The notes: generated by a model from the sequence alone, not told the origin. DNA of 64,000 bases from Bordetella genomosp. 11 (GCF_002261215.1 NZ_NEVS01000004.1:2914001-2978000), one strand, 5' to 3'. Shown: positions 20,671-30,166, counted from the stretch's first letter. Numbers and translations: made by a program.

Positions 20671-22173
20671 TTACTTGGCGGCCATCGTCACGCCCTTCAG
20701 GCGGATCAGGCCGTCCGGGTAAGGCACGAAGCCCTGGATCTTCTTCTGCACGCCGAAGGTCCACGGCAGGTAGAACAGATAGATGATGGGATCTTCGGCA
20801 TGCATGATGTCCATCACCTTGCCGTACAACACCTTGCGCTTGCTTTCGTCCGGCTCCGCGCGGGCCTCGTTGAGCAGCTTGTCGGCTTCGGCATTGCTGA
20901 ACTTGCCGTCGTTCAGGCTGCCCTTGGTCGCCATGTACTGATAGATGTTGCCGCTGGGATCGACGCGGCCGGACCATCCGCTCTGCCCGGCCTCGAAGTC
21001 CCCGCGCGCCAGCGCCGATTGCAGCGCGGCGAATTCCACCGGACGCAGCGAGATATCGAAACCGGCTTCGGCACCCATGGCCTGGATCAGTTCGTACACC
21101 TGCTGCATGGTGGTGTTGTTGCCGAAGGTGATTTCCAGCTTCACACGATCGAAACCGGCTTCCTTGAGCAGCGCCTTGGCTTTCTTGGGGTCGCGGCCGC
21201 TGCGCTCCAGGCGCTTGTCATAGGCGAAGCTGGCCGGCGGGAAAGGCTGGTAAGCCGGCTGGAACATGCCCTCGCCCACCACCTGGTTGATGGCATCGCG
21301 GTCGATGGCAAGGTCCAGCGCTTCGCGCACCCGCTTATCCTTGGCGAAGGGGTTGTTCGCGCGCGCGCCATTGGCCAGGTTGAAGGAAAACGATTGATAG
21401 CCCAGGCCCGTGACCGGCGCCAGGCGCAGATTGGGATCGTCCTTCACCGCCTTGGCGTCGGAAGGCGCCACGCGCTCGATGATATTGAGATCGCCGGCGC
21501 GCAGGTTGTTCACGCGCACCGTGGCATCCGGGATGGGGGTAAAGATGACGCGGTCGAAGTGATAGTCGGCGGCATCCCAGTACTGGGGGAATTTTTCCAG
21601 GACGATGCGATCGTTCTGCACACGTTCCTTGAACTTGTAGGGGCCCGAGCACACCGGCTTGCTGCCGGGGTCCTTGTCGAAGGAAGCAGGGGAAATCATC
21701 ATGCCGGCACGATCCGACAACTGCGATAGCAGCGAGGCGTCGGGTTCGCTCAGGTGCAGCACAACGGTTTCGGCATCGGGAGCGTCCACGCTGGACAGCG
21801 TGACCAGTTCGCTCTTGCGGTTGCTGTCCGGCAAGGTGCGCGCCCGATCCAGGTTGGCCTTGACCGAGGCGGCGTCGATGGGCGTGCCGTCATGATAGAC
21901 GGCGCCCTTGCGCAGCTTCATCGTCAAGGTCTTGCCGTCGGCGCTGGTCGACCAGGACACGGCCAACTGCGGGACGATCTTCAGGTCGGGAGTGATTTCG
22001 ACGAGCTTGTCGCAGAGCGACGCGAAAACGATGCGGCCGACAAAGGTTCGCGCGCGCGCCGGATCGAGCACGTCGGGGTCATCCTGCAAGCCGATACGCA
22101 GGGTGGATTGCGCCATTGCCGCGCTGCTGGCCAACAGGCCGGCCACCGTCATGGCCAGGCAGAGTTTTCGCAT
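20671..22173 (-). CDS. ABC transporter substrate-binding protein, SBP family 5 (peptide type)
   Basis: Periplasmic binding protein of 500 residues with signal peptide MRKLCLAMTVAGLLASSAAMAQ (cut near residue 22). The family 5 landmarks are present: LDPARARTFVGRIVFASLCDKLVE, YHDGTPIDAASVKANLDR (about residues 93-110) and the GSKPVCSGPYKFKE block. No permease or ATPase gene is next to it, so it is an orphan binding protein. Its partner downstream is a gamma-glutamyltransferase, suggesting glutathione or gamma-glutamyl peptides as ligands (inference). GGAGAAG precedes the ATG. Confidence 0.9.
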   Translation of the reverse strand: MRKLCLAMTVAGLLASSAAMAQSTLRIGLQDDPDVLDPARARTFVGRIVFASLCDKLVEITPDLKIVPQLAVSWSTSADGKTLTMKLRKGAVYHDGTPIDAASVKANLDRARTLPDSNRKSELVTLSSVDAPDAETVVLHLSEPDASLLSQLSDRAGMMISPASFDKDPGSKPVCSGPYKFKERVQNDRIVLEKFPQYWDAADYHFDRVIFTPIPDATVRVNNLRAGDLNIIERVAPSDAKAVKDDPNLRLAPVTGLGYQSFSFNLANGARANNPFAKDKRVREALDLAIDRDAINQVVGEGMFQPAYQPFPPASFAYDKRLERSGRDPKKAKALLKEAGFDRVKLEITFGNNTTMQQVYELIQAMGAEAGFDISLRPVEFAALQSALARGDFEAGQSGWSGRVDPSGNIYQYMATKGSLNDGKFSNAEADKLLNEARAEPDESKRKVLYGKVMDIMHAEDPIIYLFYLPWTFGVQKKIQGFVPYPDGLIRLKGVTMAAK

Positions 22174-22245
22174 GAGACTTCTCCAGATTGCGATCCGGCC
22201 GCGCGCCGACCGCCGAATGCGGGTCGCCGGCAGGACAAAGCGGGC

Positions 22246-22270
22246 ATTGTATCCAAGCTTGATATATCAA
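22246..22270 (-). promoter_or_regulatory. Possible promoter and operator of the binding-protein/ggt unit
   Basis: On the minus strand TACAAT (22251-22246) can serve as a -10. Just upstream is the perfect 12-bp palindrome TTGATATATCAA (22259-22270), a candidate regulator site. It lies 10 bp after the stop of the adjacent LysR gene. Confidence 0.35.
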
Positions 22271-22279
22271 CGCGCCCTG

Positions 22280-23215
22280 TTACATCCCTGCGTCGCGCGG
22301 CGGCCCGAGACCGTCGGAAAAGCTGAATACCCCCTTGGCGACCAGCTCGGCGCACTCCGCCTTGACGATGTCCGTGAACAGGGCGATGCCGGGACTGGTC
22401 CGGCCGTCCCGGCGCACCGCCAGCATCAACAGGCGGTTCAACTGTACGCCCGTGACTTCGGACAACGCTACCGTCCGTGCCTCGCGCTGGCGCTTGAACA
22501 CCGACACCGGCATGACGGTGGCCCAGCGCCCTTGCATGACCAGTTCGCTTATCGATTCCACCGAGTCGATTTCGGCGTAGATATTCAACCGTCCGCCGAC
22601 GACGCTGAGCTGCCGCTCGACGATGCTGCGATGGAAACGCGTCATCAGCAGCGGAATGTCCGGCAGCGCGGACACCGGCACCGTGGGGGGAATGCGGCGG
22701 GGCGCCGCCGTGACCAGGGCGAAAGGTTCGCTGTAAAGATGGTGCAGGGCGAAATCGCCCGATCCTTCGGGGTTGGTGAGGAAGGCGACGTCGATCAGGC
22801 CACGCGCCAGCCAGTCCGACAAAACCGGTGTGAAGGATTCGCGCAGCGCGATGCGAAAGTCGCCAAGCGCGTTGTCGCATCGCTCGAACAAGCCAGGCAG
22901 CAATACCCTGCCCAGGGTCGGCGATGCTCCCACGGTAATGGTCGATTGCCCCATCTGCGCGCGGGTCGTCAGCTGCGTCTTGACCTGGTCGGCCTCGGCC
23001 AGGATGCGGCGGGCGGCCTCGCATAAGGCGGCGCCCTCGTGCGTCAGCTGCGCGCCGCGCGCGCTGCGGCGCAGCAGGGGCACGCCCAGCTCGCTTTCCA
23101 GCTCCCTGACATGCCGGCTGAGCGCGGGCTGGGCGATACGGACCAGCGCGGCGGCCGCGGTGAAGCTGCCGGTGTCGGCGATGGCGACGAAATAACGGAG
23201 TGCTTTCAGGTTCAT
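22280..23215 (-). CDS. LysR family transcriptional regulator
   Basis: 311 residues. The N-terminal winged helix-turn-helix is typical (MNLKALRYFVAIADTGSFTAAAALVRIAQPALSRHVRELE, residues 1-40), followed by a periplasmic-binding-like effector domain (about 90-300). It is divergent from the malate/lactate dehydrogenase-family gene at 23381 and lies upstream of the binding-protein/ggt unit in the same orientation, so it could control either. The effector is unknown. Confidence 0.92.
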   Translation of the reverse strand: MNLKALRYFVAIADTGSFTAAAALVRIAQPALSRHVRELESELGVPLLRRSARGAQLTHEGAALCEAARRILAEADQVKTQLTTRAQMGQSTITVGASPTLGRVLLPGLFERCDNALGDFRIALRESFTPVLSDWLARGLIDVAFLTNPEGSGDFALHHLYSEPFALVTAAPRRIPPTVPVSALPDIPLLMTRFHRSIVERQLSVVGGRLNIYAEIDSVESISELVMQGRWATVMPVSVFKRQREARTVALSEVTGVQLNRLLMLAVRRDGRTSPGIALFTDIVKAECAELVAKGVFSFSDGLGPPRDAGM

Positions 23216-23265
23216 GCGGCGATCGCGTCAGGATGGAGAACCGGCGTCTTGATGGCGCAGTCTAG

Positions 23266-23276
23266 AACGAATCGTT
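23266..23276. promoter_or_regulatory. Candidate LysR operator in the divergent spacer
   Basis: The inverted repeat AACGA-A-TCGTT sits 51 bp upstream of the LysR start, between two divergent genes. Position suits an autoregulatory LysR site, but the repeat is short and could arise by chance. Confidence 0.25.
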
Positions 23277-23380
23277 ATGGCTTGGTAAGAAAACAGCATT
23301 GGCCTCCCAGGGACCCGCTTCCTATACTTTGGACTCCTCAGTTCAAAGTGATATGGCAGGCCCCCGAGCCTGTATGTTCG

Positions 23381-24469
23381 ATGCCCCAAGATACCGCCAC
23401 TGGCGCCCATGCGCCGACCCAGTCCCGCGTTCCCGCCGCCCGGCTCCAGGACTTCATTGCCCGTGTACTGGCCGCCGTCGGCATGCCTGAGGCCGATGCC
23501 CGCGTGGTGGGCGGCATCATGGCCGAGGCCGACGCGCGCGGCGCCGACGCGCACGGCATTTTCCGCCTGCCGCCCTACGTCAAGCGCATCCGGGCGGGTG
23601 GCATGAATATGCGCCCCGACATCCAGATCGTGTCCGAGCGCGCGGGCTCCGCCCTGCTGGACGGCGACAATGGCATCGGCCACCTGATCATGAAAAAGGC
23701 CGCCGACCTGGCCGTACAGAAGGCGCGCAATACCGGCGTGGCGTGGGTAGGCGCGCGCATGAGCAACCACGCCGGCCCGGCGGGCATCTATGCCCGCATG
23801 CCGCTGCAGCATGGGATGGTGGGTATTTATATGGCGGTGGGCAGCGCGAACCATATGCCGCCCTGGGGCGGCACGGAGATGCTGTTGTCGACCAACCCCA
23901 TCGCCATCGCGGTCCCGGGCCGGAATCGACCGCCCATCGTGCTGGACATGGCCACCACGAATGCGGCGTACGGCAAGGTCAAGGCCAAGGCACAGCGAGG
24001 CGAGATGATGCCGGAAGGCTGGATGGTGGGACGCGACGGCAAACCGCTGCTGGATCCCAAGCGATCCGGCGAGGGATTCCTGTTGCCCATCGGCGGCGCG
24101 AAGGGCTATGGCCTGGCGATGATGTTCGGACTGCTTGCCGGTACGCTGAACGGCGCGGCCTTCGGCAGGGACGTGGTGGATTTCAACCAGGACTATGCGA
24201 CGACCACGAATACGGGCCACACTGTGATCGCGCTGGACGTGGAGGCCTTCATGCCGCTGCGGCAGTTCGAGGAGCAGGTGGACGATATCTGGGCGCAGAT
24301 GAAGTCGTCGGAACTATTGCCCGGATGGGACGAAATCCGCCTGCCCGGGGAACAGTCGCACCGCACCTACGAAGAACGCATGGCCAACGGCGTTCCCATT
24401 CATGCGGAACTGCGCGCGGCGCTGGATACATTGGCACAGAGCGTGGGCGTGGCCCCGCTGGAGGCCTGA
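23381..24469 (+). CDS. Ldh family oxidoreductase (malate/L-lactate dehydrogenase type 2)
   Basis: NAD(P)-dependent 2-hydroxyacid or ureidoglycolate-type dehydrogenase, 362 residues from ATG 23381. Family marks are GADAHGIFRLPPYVKRI (about residues 49-65), the H-containing SNHAGPAGIYARMP (about 127-140), STNPIAIAVPG and the GAKGYGLAMMFG loop (about 239-250). The ribosome site is weak and an in-frame GTG lies about 11 codons upstream, so the start is moderately certain. It is divergently paired with the LysR gene at 22280. The exact substrate (malate, lactate, sulpholactate, delta-1-piperideine-2-carboxylate and others occur in the family) cannot be read. Confidence 0.9.
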   Translation: MPQDTATGAHAPTQSRVPAARLQDFIARVLAAVGMPEADARVVGGIMAEADARGADAHGIFRLPPYVKRIRAGGMNMRPDIQIVSERAGSALLDGDNGIGHLIMKKAADLAVQKARNTGVAWVGARMSNHAGPAGIYARMPLQHGMVGIYMAVGSANHMPPWGGTEMLLSTNPIAIAVPGRNRPPIVLDMATTNAAYGKVKAKAQRGEMMPEGWMVGRDGKPLLDPKRSGEGFLLPIGGAKGYGLAMMFGLLAGTLNGAAFGRDVVDFNQDYATTTNTGHTVIALDVEAFMPLRQFEEQVDDIWAQMKSSELLPGWDEIRLPGEQSHRTYEERMANGVPIHAELRAALDTLAQSVGVAPLEA

Positions 24470-24601
24470 CGCGGCACGCTGGACGGTGCGCGCGGCGACG
24501 ACCGCACACCGCAGGCCCGGGGGCGGCGCATGGAAGCATGCCCTGCCCGGGCCCGGTGCCGACGGTGGCGATGACGAAACACGGAGGCAGGAGGTGGACT
24601 C

Positions 24602-25759
24602 ATGCAGCTTGCTCGCATCACCCTGGGCGGGATCGGCGTCATCCTCGCCGCGACGCTCGGCATCGCGGCCGGCCCGACAGCGGCCATCGCCGAAACCAAT
24701 GCCGGGCAGATAAAGCCGCGCGGCGATAAGCCATTCGCCGCCGCCCCGGTCGCCACTTTCGACGAGCCGTGGGCCATCGGCTTCCTGCCGGACGGCCGCA
24801 TGCTGGTTACGGAAAAGCCGGGGCGGATCTTCCTGGTCGATCCCCATGGACGGAAGACACCGGTGGCGGGCGTCCCCAAGGTCGCCTACGGCGGCCAGAA
24901 CGGGCTGCTGGACATCGCGGCCGCGCCGGACTACCCGGCCTCGCGCGCCGTCTATTTCACCTATATGGAACCCGGCGCGGGCGGCAGCAGCCTGGCGCTG
25001 GCGCGCGCCCGGCTGGAGGAAACCGGTGCCCGTGCGGCCCTGCGGGATGTGTCGGTCATATGGCGACAGGCATACCAGGGCGCCGGCGGCCAGCCCGGCG
25101 GCATCATCGCTTTCTCTCCCGATGGCCGGCACCTGTTCCTGACGGTCGGCGACCGCATGAGCCCCGAAACGGCCCAGGATCCCGACCTTCCCCTGGGCAA
25201 GGTGCTGCGCCTTAATCCGGACGGCAGCACACCCGCCGATAATCCGTGGTTCGCCCAAGGCGGCGTGCGGGCGCAGACCTGGACCACGGGCCATCGCAAT
25301 CCCTATGGCCTGGCTTTCGCGCCGGACGGCCGTCTGTGGATGGACGAAATGGGCCCCAAGGGCGGCGACGAGCTGAACCTGATCCTGCGCGGGCGCAATT
25401 ACGGCTGGCCCATCGTATCGAACGGGGACAACTACAACGGCACGCCCATCCCGCGCCATGCCACGCGACCCGAATTCGAAGCGCCCGTGATCTATTGGAC
25501 ACCGGTCATCGCGCCGGCGGGGCTGGCGTTCTACACGGGCCCGATGTTCCCGCAATGGCAAGGATCGGCCTTCATCGGCGGACTGCGCGCGCGGGCGCTG
25601 GCGCGCATCGCCTTCGATGGCCGCGGCGGCGCGACGCAGGCCGACCTATGGGATATGGGGCAGCGGATCCGCGATGTGGCGGTCGCCCCGGACGGCGCGT
25701 TATGGGTGATCGAGGACGCCTCCGACGGCCGCCTGCTGCGCCTGACGCCAAAAAAATAA
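24602..25759 (+). CDS. PQQ-dependent sugar dehydrogenase (soluble aldose dehydrogenase type)
   Basis: Periplasmic beta-propeller enzyme of the soluble PQQ glucose/sorbosone dehydrogenase family; oxidises aldoses with PQQ. 385 residues with a signal sequence (first about 30 residues, cut near AIAE). Blade motifs include the catalytic-histidine segment GGQNGLLDIAAAPDY (about residues 97-111), TTGHRNPYGLAFAPDGRLWMDEMGPKGGDELN (about 230-261) and RGRNYGWP. It resembles E. coli YliI (Asd). PQQ synthesis genes are not in the window. An HxlR gene follows 62 bp later. Confidence 0.9.
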   Translation: MQLARITLGGIGVILAATLGIAAGPTAAIAETNAGQIKPRGDKPFAAAPVATFDEPWAIGFLPDGRMLVTEKPGRIFLVDPHGRKTPVAGVPKVAYGGQNGLLDIAAAPDYPASRAVYFTYMEPGAGGSSLALARARLEETGARAALRDVSVIWRQAYQGAGGQPGGIIAFSPDGRHLFLTVGDRMSPETAQDPDLPLGKVLRLNPDGSTPADNPWFAQGGVRAQTWTTGHRNPYGLAFAPDGRLWMDEMGPKGGDELNLILRGRNYGWPIVSNGDNYNGTPIPRHATRPEFEAPVIYWTPVIAPAGLAFYTGPMFPQWQGSAFIGGLRARALARIAFDGRGGATQADLWDMGQRIRDVAVAPDGALWVIEDASDGRLLRLTPKK

Positions 25760-25821
25760 AAGTCCAAGCCATGCCGTGGGCGGACACCGCGACGACCCCG
25801 GCCAACCAAAGGAGCGAGTCG

Positions 25822-26217
25822 ATGAAAAGGAAGTGCCTGCACGCTTCACCATGCCCTATCGCCAGGGCGCTGGATTGCATCGGCGACTGGTGGACACTGC
25901 TGATTCTGCGCGACACCTTCAAGGGCATCCGGCGTTTCAACGCCATCCAGAAGAACCTCGATATCCCGCGCAACATCCTGACCACGCGGCTCCGCATGCT
26001 CGTCGAACTCGGCATCCTGTCGGTCGCCCCCGCTTCGGACGGCAGCGTCTACCGCGAATATGTGCCGACGGACAAGGGCCGGGACCTGGTCCCGGTGCTG
26101 CTCGCGCTGCGGCAATGGGGAGAACGGCACGCCGGCGCCGCCGAAGCCAGCGGGGACCCGCCGCCCACCGGCCTGCCGGCCGGCGTGAGATTCGAGGGAC
26201 AAGCGCTCGTGTATTGA
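25822..26217 (+). CDS. HxlR family transcriptional regulator
   Basis: 131-residue MarR-like winged-helix repressor/activator. The HxlR signature CPIARALDCIGDWWTLLILRD (about residues 11-31) and the recognition segment FNAIQKNLDIPRNILTTRLRMLVELGIL are clear. The start at ATG 25822 is set by AGGAG 7 nt upstream; an upstream in-frame extension reads back into the sugar dehydrogenase gene. HxlR proteins often sense aldehydes or quinones via N-terminal cysteines; Cys5 and Cys11 are present here. Target genes unknown, with the adjacent sugar dehydrogenase the first suspect. Confidence 0.92.
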   Translation: MKRKCLHASPCPIARALDCIGDWWTLLILRDTFKGIRRFNAIQKNLDIPRNILTTRLRMLVELGILSVAPASDGSVYREYVPTDKGRDLVPVLLALRQWGERHAGAAEASGDPPPTGLPAGVRFEGQALVY

Positions 26218-26318
26218 ATCGATACAGGACGCGCAGGCAGCCCATCGCTAGGTATGGGGCTTGCAACAGCGGTCGCTTTTGATCGTTACGCCGGCGCCGG
26301 CCGCGCCGGCTTTCCGCC

Positions 26319-29042
26319 ATGCGTAAAAGCGACACATGTAAAGCTGCCCTGTGCGGCGTCGTCCTGTTCCTGTCCGTGCACGGACCGGCGATGGCGCAGC
26401 AGGGACCCGTCCCGCCCTCCTCCGCCGCCGCCACCACCACCACGGGTATCACGCCGGCGGAGGCCCGGCGCACCGCCGATATCCTGCGCAACGATGCCCG
26501 TCGCGCGGAACTGATCCGCACCCTGGACACCATCGCGGCCGCCGCGCCGGCCGAATCCGCGACGCCATCCCACACCGCCCCGGCGACCACGGCAGCGGGC
26601 GCCCCCCCGGCAGTACCGGCGACCCCGTCCGCGGCCACGGCTGCCACCCAGCCCGCCAGCGCCGAACCCGACCAGCCGGCCACCATCGTGCCGCTGGAAA
26701 GCGACGGCCTGACAGCTCGCATGCTGCGCAGCCTGGACCGCTGGATGGACAACTTCGCCGCGCAGGCAAGCGAGGTCGGCAGCGCGGCCAAGGAATTCCC
26801 CGCCCTGCTCGCGCACTCGCGCGCGCTCACCACCGAGGCGGGACAACGGCTGCTGGGACTGCTCGGGCTGTCCTTGCTGGCCGCCTTCGCCGCGGGCCTG
26901 ATCCTGGAGTGGGGCCTGCGTCGCGCGCTGCGCCGTCCACGAATCGCGCTCGAGGAACATGCCAACCGGCCGGCCCGGCAACACCTGGCCGGCAACGAGG
27001 CCATCCAGACCGGCGGAGGCGTCGGCCCGCCCCCGGCGGTACCTACGGCTCCTGCCGGGCCGGCGACGGCGGCCGCGGACGCGGCCCAGGCGGGGCTGAC
27101 GCCGCCCGCCGACGGCGTGGCCGTCATCCAGACGCATCGCGACGGCGTGGACCATATCGAAACCGTACCGGTGGGCAAGGATAATGCCGCCGGTTCGGCG
27201 GCACCGGCATCCGCGCCGATCCCGGACGCGGCCGCGCCACGCGAAGCGCCCGTCCCATCGGGGCGGCGGGACTCGCGCCATCATTCCCGGACCCTGCGCA
27301 ACATGCCTTATGCGATCGGCGCGCTGCTGCTGGACCTGCTGCCGGTCGCGCTGTTCTTCGTCGCGGCCAATATGGCGCTGCGCTACGCGGCCGGCGGCCA
27401 TCCGCGCGTGCGGGAGGCCGTCGCGGGCTTCATCGCGGCCTATGTGGCGCTGCGCATCGTGATGGCCGTCATGCGGCTGCTGGTCTCGCCCGCCGGACAA
27501 GGCCTGCGGCTATTGAGCATCGGACCCGCCACGGCGCACGAGCTGATCACGTGGATACGCTGGATTGCCGGACTGGCATTGTTCGGCGTCGCCATCGCGG
27601 ACACCATACCTTTGCTGGGCACGGCGCCCGCTCTCGGCATGGCCTTCCTGAAGGCGGTGTCCCTGCTGGTGCACCTGAGCGCGGTCGTCCTGATCCTGAA
27701 ACTGCGCCGGCCCGTGCGCCATGCGCTGCGCGCCGCGCCCGGCGCGGCCGGCCCCCTCGCGGTCGCCCGCAACTGGTTCGCCGAGGCATGGGCGATCATC
27801 GCCATCGTGCTGGTCATGGGCGTATGGGTGGTATGGGCCATGGGCGTGCAGAACGGCTTTCCCAAGCTGATCCACTTCGTGCTGATATCGGCCGCGGTGC
27901 TGGTCGTGGCGCGCCTGCTCGCCATCCTGATCCTGGGCAGCCTGGGGCGCCTGTTCTCGGCCGGCCGCGAAGGCGATCGCGGCGACGACGCCTATCCGCG
28001 GGGCGCCGTGCGCCTGTCGGAACGCTACTACCCCTGGACGCGCGGCCTCGTATCGGTGTTCCTTACCCTGTGCACCATCGTGGTCCTGTTCGAATCGTGG
28101 GGCGTCGATGCGCTGAGCTGGTTTGCCAGCGGGTCGCTGGGCCGCAGCCTGGCGTCCGCGGCATTGACCATCGTGATTGCGATCATCGTGGCCATCGTGA
28201 TCTGGGAAGCGGCGCAATATGCGGTGGAGCGGCGCCTGGCGCGCTGGACGCGCCTTGGCGACAACGTGCGGGCCGCCCGCCTGCGCACGCTGCTGCCCAT
28301 GCTGCGCACCGCGCTGTTCATCGTAGTGGCCCTGATCGTGGGACTGACGGCGCTGAACCAAATCGGCATCAATACCACCCCGCTCCTGGCCGGCGCCAGC
28401 ATCATCGGCGTGGCGCTGGGCTTCGGCTCGCAGAAACTGGTGCAGGACTTCATCACCGGCATCTTCCTGCTGATGGAGAACGCCATGCGCGTGGGCGACT
28501 GGGTGACGGTGGCGGGCGTCTCCGGCAGCGTCGAATACCTGTCCATACGAACGGTGCGCCTGCGCGGCGGGGATGGCGCGCTGTACATCGTACCTTTCAG
28601 CTCGGTTTCCACCGTCAGCAACAGCAATCGCGGCATCGGCAATGCGGCCGTGCGCATCAGCGTTGCCTACGATACCGACATCGACATGGTGGTGAGGGAA
28701 CTGAAGGAGATCGGCGCCTCGCTGCGCCAGGACGCGAACTTCAAGGACCAGATCCTGAACGACATCGAGGTGTGGGGCGTGGATTCGGTCGACGGATCCA
28801 TGGTCACCCTGGTCGGCCAGATGCGCTGCAGCGACAAGGGACGCTGGGGCGTGCAGCGCGAAATCAACCGGCGCATCCTGGAACGCTTCCGCGAGCTGGG
28901 CATCGAAATCGCCAACCCGCGCGCCAGCCTGTTGCTGCCCACGGACACCTCGCCGCTGGCGGTCCCGACGGGCGCGGACGCGGCCGCGCCACAGGGCGGC
29001 GCGCGGCAGGGAGATGGCGCGGGGAAAGGCCATCGCCCCTGA
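26319..29042 (+). CDS. Large mechanosensitive channel of the MscS family
   Basis: 907 residues. A signal peptide (cut near AMAQ, residue 27) precedes an Ala/Pro/Thr-rich periplasmic segment, about 10 membrane helices and the MscS core. The pore helix and vestibule are recognisable in GVALGFGSQKLVQDFITGIFLLMENAMRVGDWV (about residues 704-736), followed by the beta domain (YLSIRTVRLRG, YIVPFSSVSTVSNSNRG). Size and layout resemble E. coli YbiO/MscK-type channels that release solutes on hypo-osmotic shock. A low-complexity Ala/Pro/Gly-rich linker is inserted around residues 215-325. Monocistronic by position. Confidence 0.92.
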   Translation: MRKSDTCKAALCGVVLFLSVHGPAMAQQGPVPPSSAAATTTTGITPAEARRTADILRNDARRAELIRTLDTIAAAAPAESATPSHTAPATTAAGAPPAVPATPSAATAATQPASAEPDQPATIVPLESDGLTARMLRSLDRWMDNFAAQASEVGSAAKEFPALLAHSRALTTEAGQRLLGLLGLSLLAAFAAGLILEWGLRRALRRPRIALEEHANRPARQHLAGNEAIQTGGGVGPPPAVPTAPAGPATAAADAAQAGLTPPADGVAVIQTHRDGVDHIETVPVGKDNAAGSAAPASAPIPDAAAPREAPVPSGRRDSRHHSRTLRNMPYAIGALLLDLLPVALFFVAANMALRYAAGGHPRVREAVAGFIAAYVALRIVMAVMRLLVSPAGQGLRLLSIGPATAHELITWIRWIAGLALFGVAIADTIPLLGTAPALGMAFLKAVSLLVHLSAVVLILKLRRPVRHALRAAPGAAGPLAVARNWFAEAWAIIAIVLVMGVWVVWAMGVQNGFPKLIHFVLISAAVLVVARLLAILILGSLGRLFSAGREGDRGDDAYPRGAVRLSERYYPWTRGLVSVFLTLCTIVVLFESWGVDALSWFASGSLGRSLASAALTIVIAIIVAIVIWEAAQYAVERRLARWTRLGDNVRAARLRTLLPMLRTALFIVVALIVGLTALNQIGINTTPLLAGASIIGVALGFGSQKLVQDFITGIFLLMENAMRVGDWVTVAGVSGSVEYLSIRTVRLRGGDGALYIVPFSSVSTVSNSNRGIGNAAVRISVAYDTDIDMVVRELKEIGASLRQDANFKDQILNDIEVWGVDSVDGSMVTLVGQMRCSDKGRWGVQREINRRILERFRELGIEIANPRASLLLPTDTSPLAVPTGADAAAPQGGARQGDGAGKGHRP

Positions 29043-29090
29043 AGGCGAACGGCGGGGACCGCCAGTCGCGCTTTCGGGGGCCCGCCCGCG

Positions 29091-29714
29091 CTATTCGGGG
29101 ATGAGCGCGCCAGCCGCGCGATCCAGGGGATCGGCGCTGGCCGCCAGGCCGGACATCACGCCGGCACGGTCCTCCGCGTTCCGGTTCTGGCTCATCTTGC
29201 GCTTGGCGTCGATGCGGACGATGGGCAGCCTTACCCCGATAATGCCCCGCAGCATGGACGAGACGTACTCGGCCGGCGCATCGGATACGGCCCATGGCGC
29301 GTCCCGTCCCGCTTCGTGGCGTTCGGTCAGCCCGGAAACCACTCGCAAAAGGCGGGCGGCGTCGTCGAAAAACTCCACCGGCCCATACGCATGGACGGCC
29401 ACGTAGTTCCACGTCGGCACCACCTTGCCGTCGCGCTGCTTGGTGGCATACCAGGAGGGCGAGACATAGGCATCGGGCCCCATGAAGATGGCCAGGGCGT
29501 CTCCGGCGACGGGCGTGCGCCAGTGCGGGTTGGCCCGCGCGATGTGGCCGTACAGCACACCGTGTTCGCCCTCATCGGCCTCCAGCAACATGGGAAGCGG
29601 CGTGGCAAGCAAGCCATCCGGGCCGGAAGTCACCAGTTGCACCAGCCGCGCTTCCCGCATGACGCGATGGATGGTGGACCGGTCTTCTTCAAGAAAGGCG
29701 GGCGGCACGTACAT
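29091..29714 (-). CDS. PaiB family FMN-binding protein
   Basis: 207-residue split-barrel flavin-binding protein of the PaiB family (annotated as FMN-binding negative transcriptional regulators after Bacillus PaiB; function elsewhere is uncertain). Start ATG 29714 (MYVPPAFLEED), backed by GGAG 7 nt upstream; an upstream in-frame start 22 codons earlier lacks homology. Typical blocks: HIARANPHWR, FMGPDAYVSPSWYATK and PTWNYVAVHAYG. It converges with the MscS gene. Confidence 0.88.
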   Translation of the reverse strand: MYVPPAFLEEDRSTIHRVMREARLVQLVTSGPDGLLATPLPMLLEADEGEHGVLYGHIARANPHWRTPVAGDALAIFMGPDAYVSPSWYATKQRDGKVVPTWNYVAVHAYGPVEFFDDAARLLRVVSGLTERHEAGRDAPWAVSDAPAEYVSSMLRGIIGVRLPIVRIDAKRKMSQNRNAEDRAGVMSGLAASADPLDRAAGALIPE

Positions 29715-29800
29715 GAATTTCTCCAGGGGATGCGCCATTATGGAGCAATCCTGCCCGGCTTCGGGCCGGTCCTGCCCCAAGGCAAACCCTGGCGTCGCGC

Positions 29801-30166
29801 CTAGTGCCGGGTGGCCAGCACGCGGTCAACCATATCGACGATGGCGCAGAGGTCGAAGGGTTTGGCGATGAAAGCCGAATAGCGCGGGCATGCGTCGACG
29901 ACCGACTCCTCGGGCAGGCCGCTCATGACGATGACGGGCACTTCTTCCAGGTAGGCGTTATCGCGCATGGCGGTCAGTAGCGAGGCGCCGCCCATCCCCG
30001 GCATCATGACGTCGGATACGACCAGGTCCGGCTGCACTTCCAGCATCCGCGTCAGCGCCGTCAGGCCGTCGCTCTCCACGAATACCGTATGGCCGGCGCC
30101 GCTCAGCGCGTCGCGCACCACTCTTGCGAGGGTGGCCTCATCGTCCACCACCATGATTTTTGCCAT
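29801..30166 (-). CDS. Stand-alone response-regulator receiver protein (CheY-like)
   Basis: 121 residues, a receiver domain with no output domain. The acidic pocket is Asp8/Asp9, the phosphoacceptor Asp52 in VVSDVMMPGMGG, Ser82 in VIVMSG, and Lys102 in AFIAKPFD; all are intact. The start at ATG 30166 has GGAG 5 nt upstream. No histidine kinase gene is nearby, so the cognate kinase is elsewhere. It may act by protein-protein contact. Confidence 0.92.
   Translation of the reverse strand: MAKIMVVDDEATLARVVRDALSGAGHTVFVESDGLTALTRMLEVQPDLVVSDVMMPGMGGASLLTAMRDNAYLEEVPVIVMSGLPEESVVDACPRYSAFIAKPFDLCAIVDMVDRVLATRH

Noticed and set aside
18457..21729. A plus-strand open frame of about 1090 codons across the porin upstream region, ggt and the binding-protein gene
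   Set aside because: No recognisable domains, low-complexity Arg/Gly/Gln composition, and it covers two well-supported minus-strand genes.
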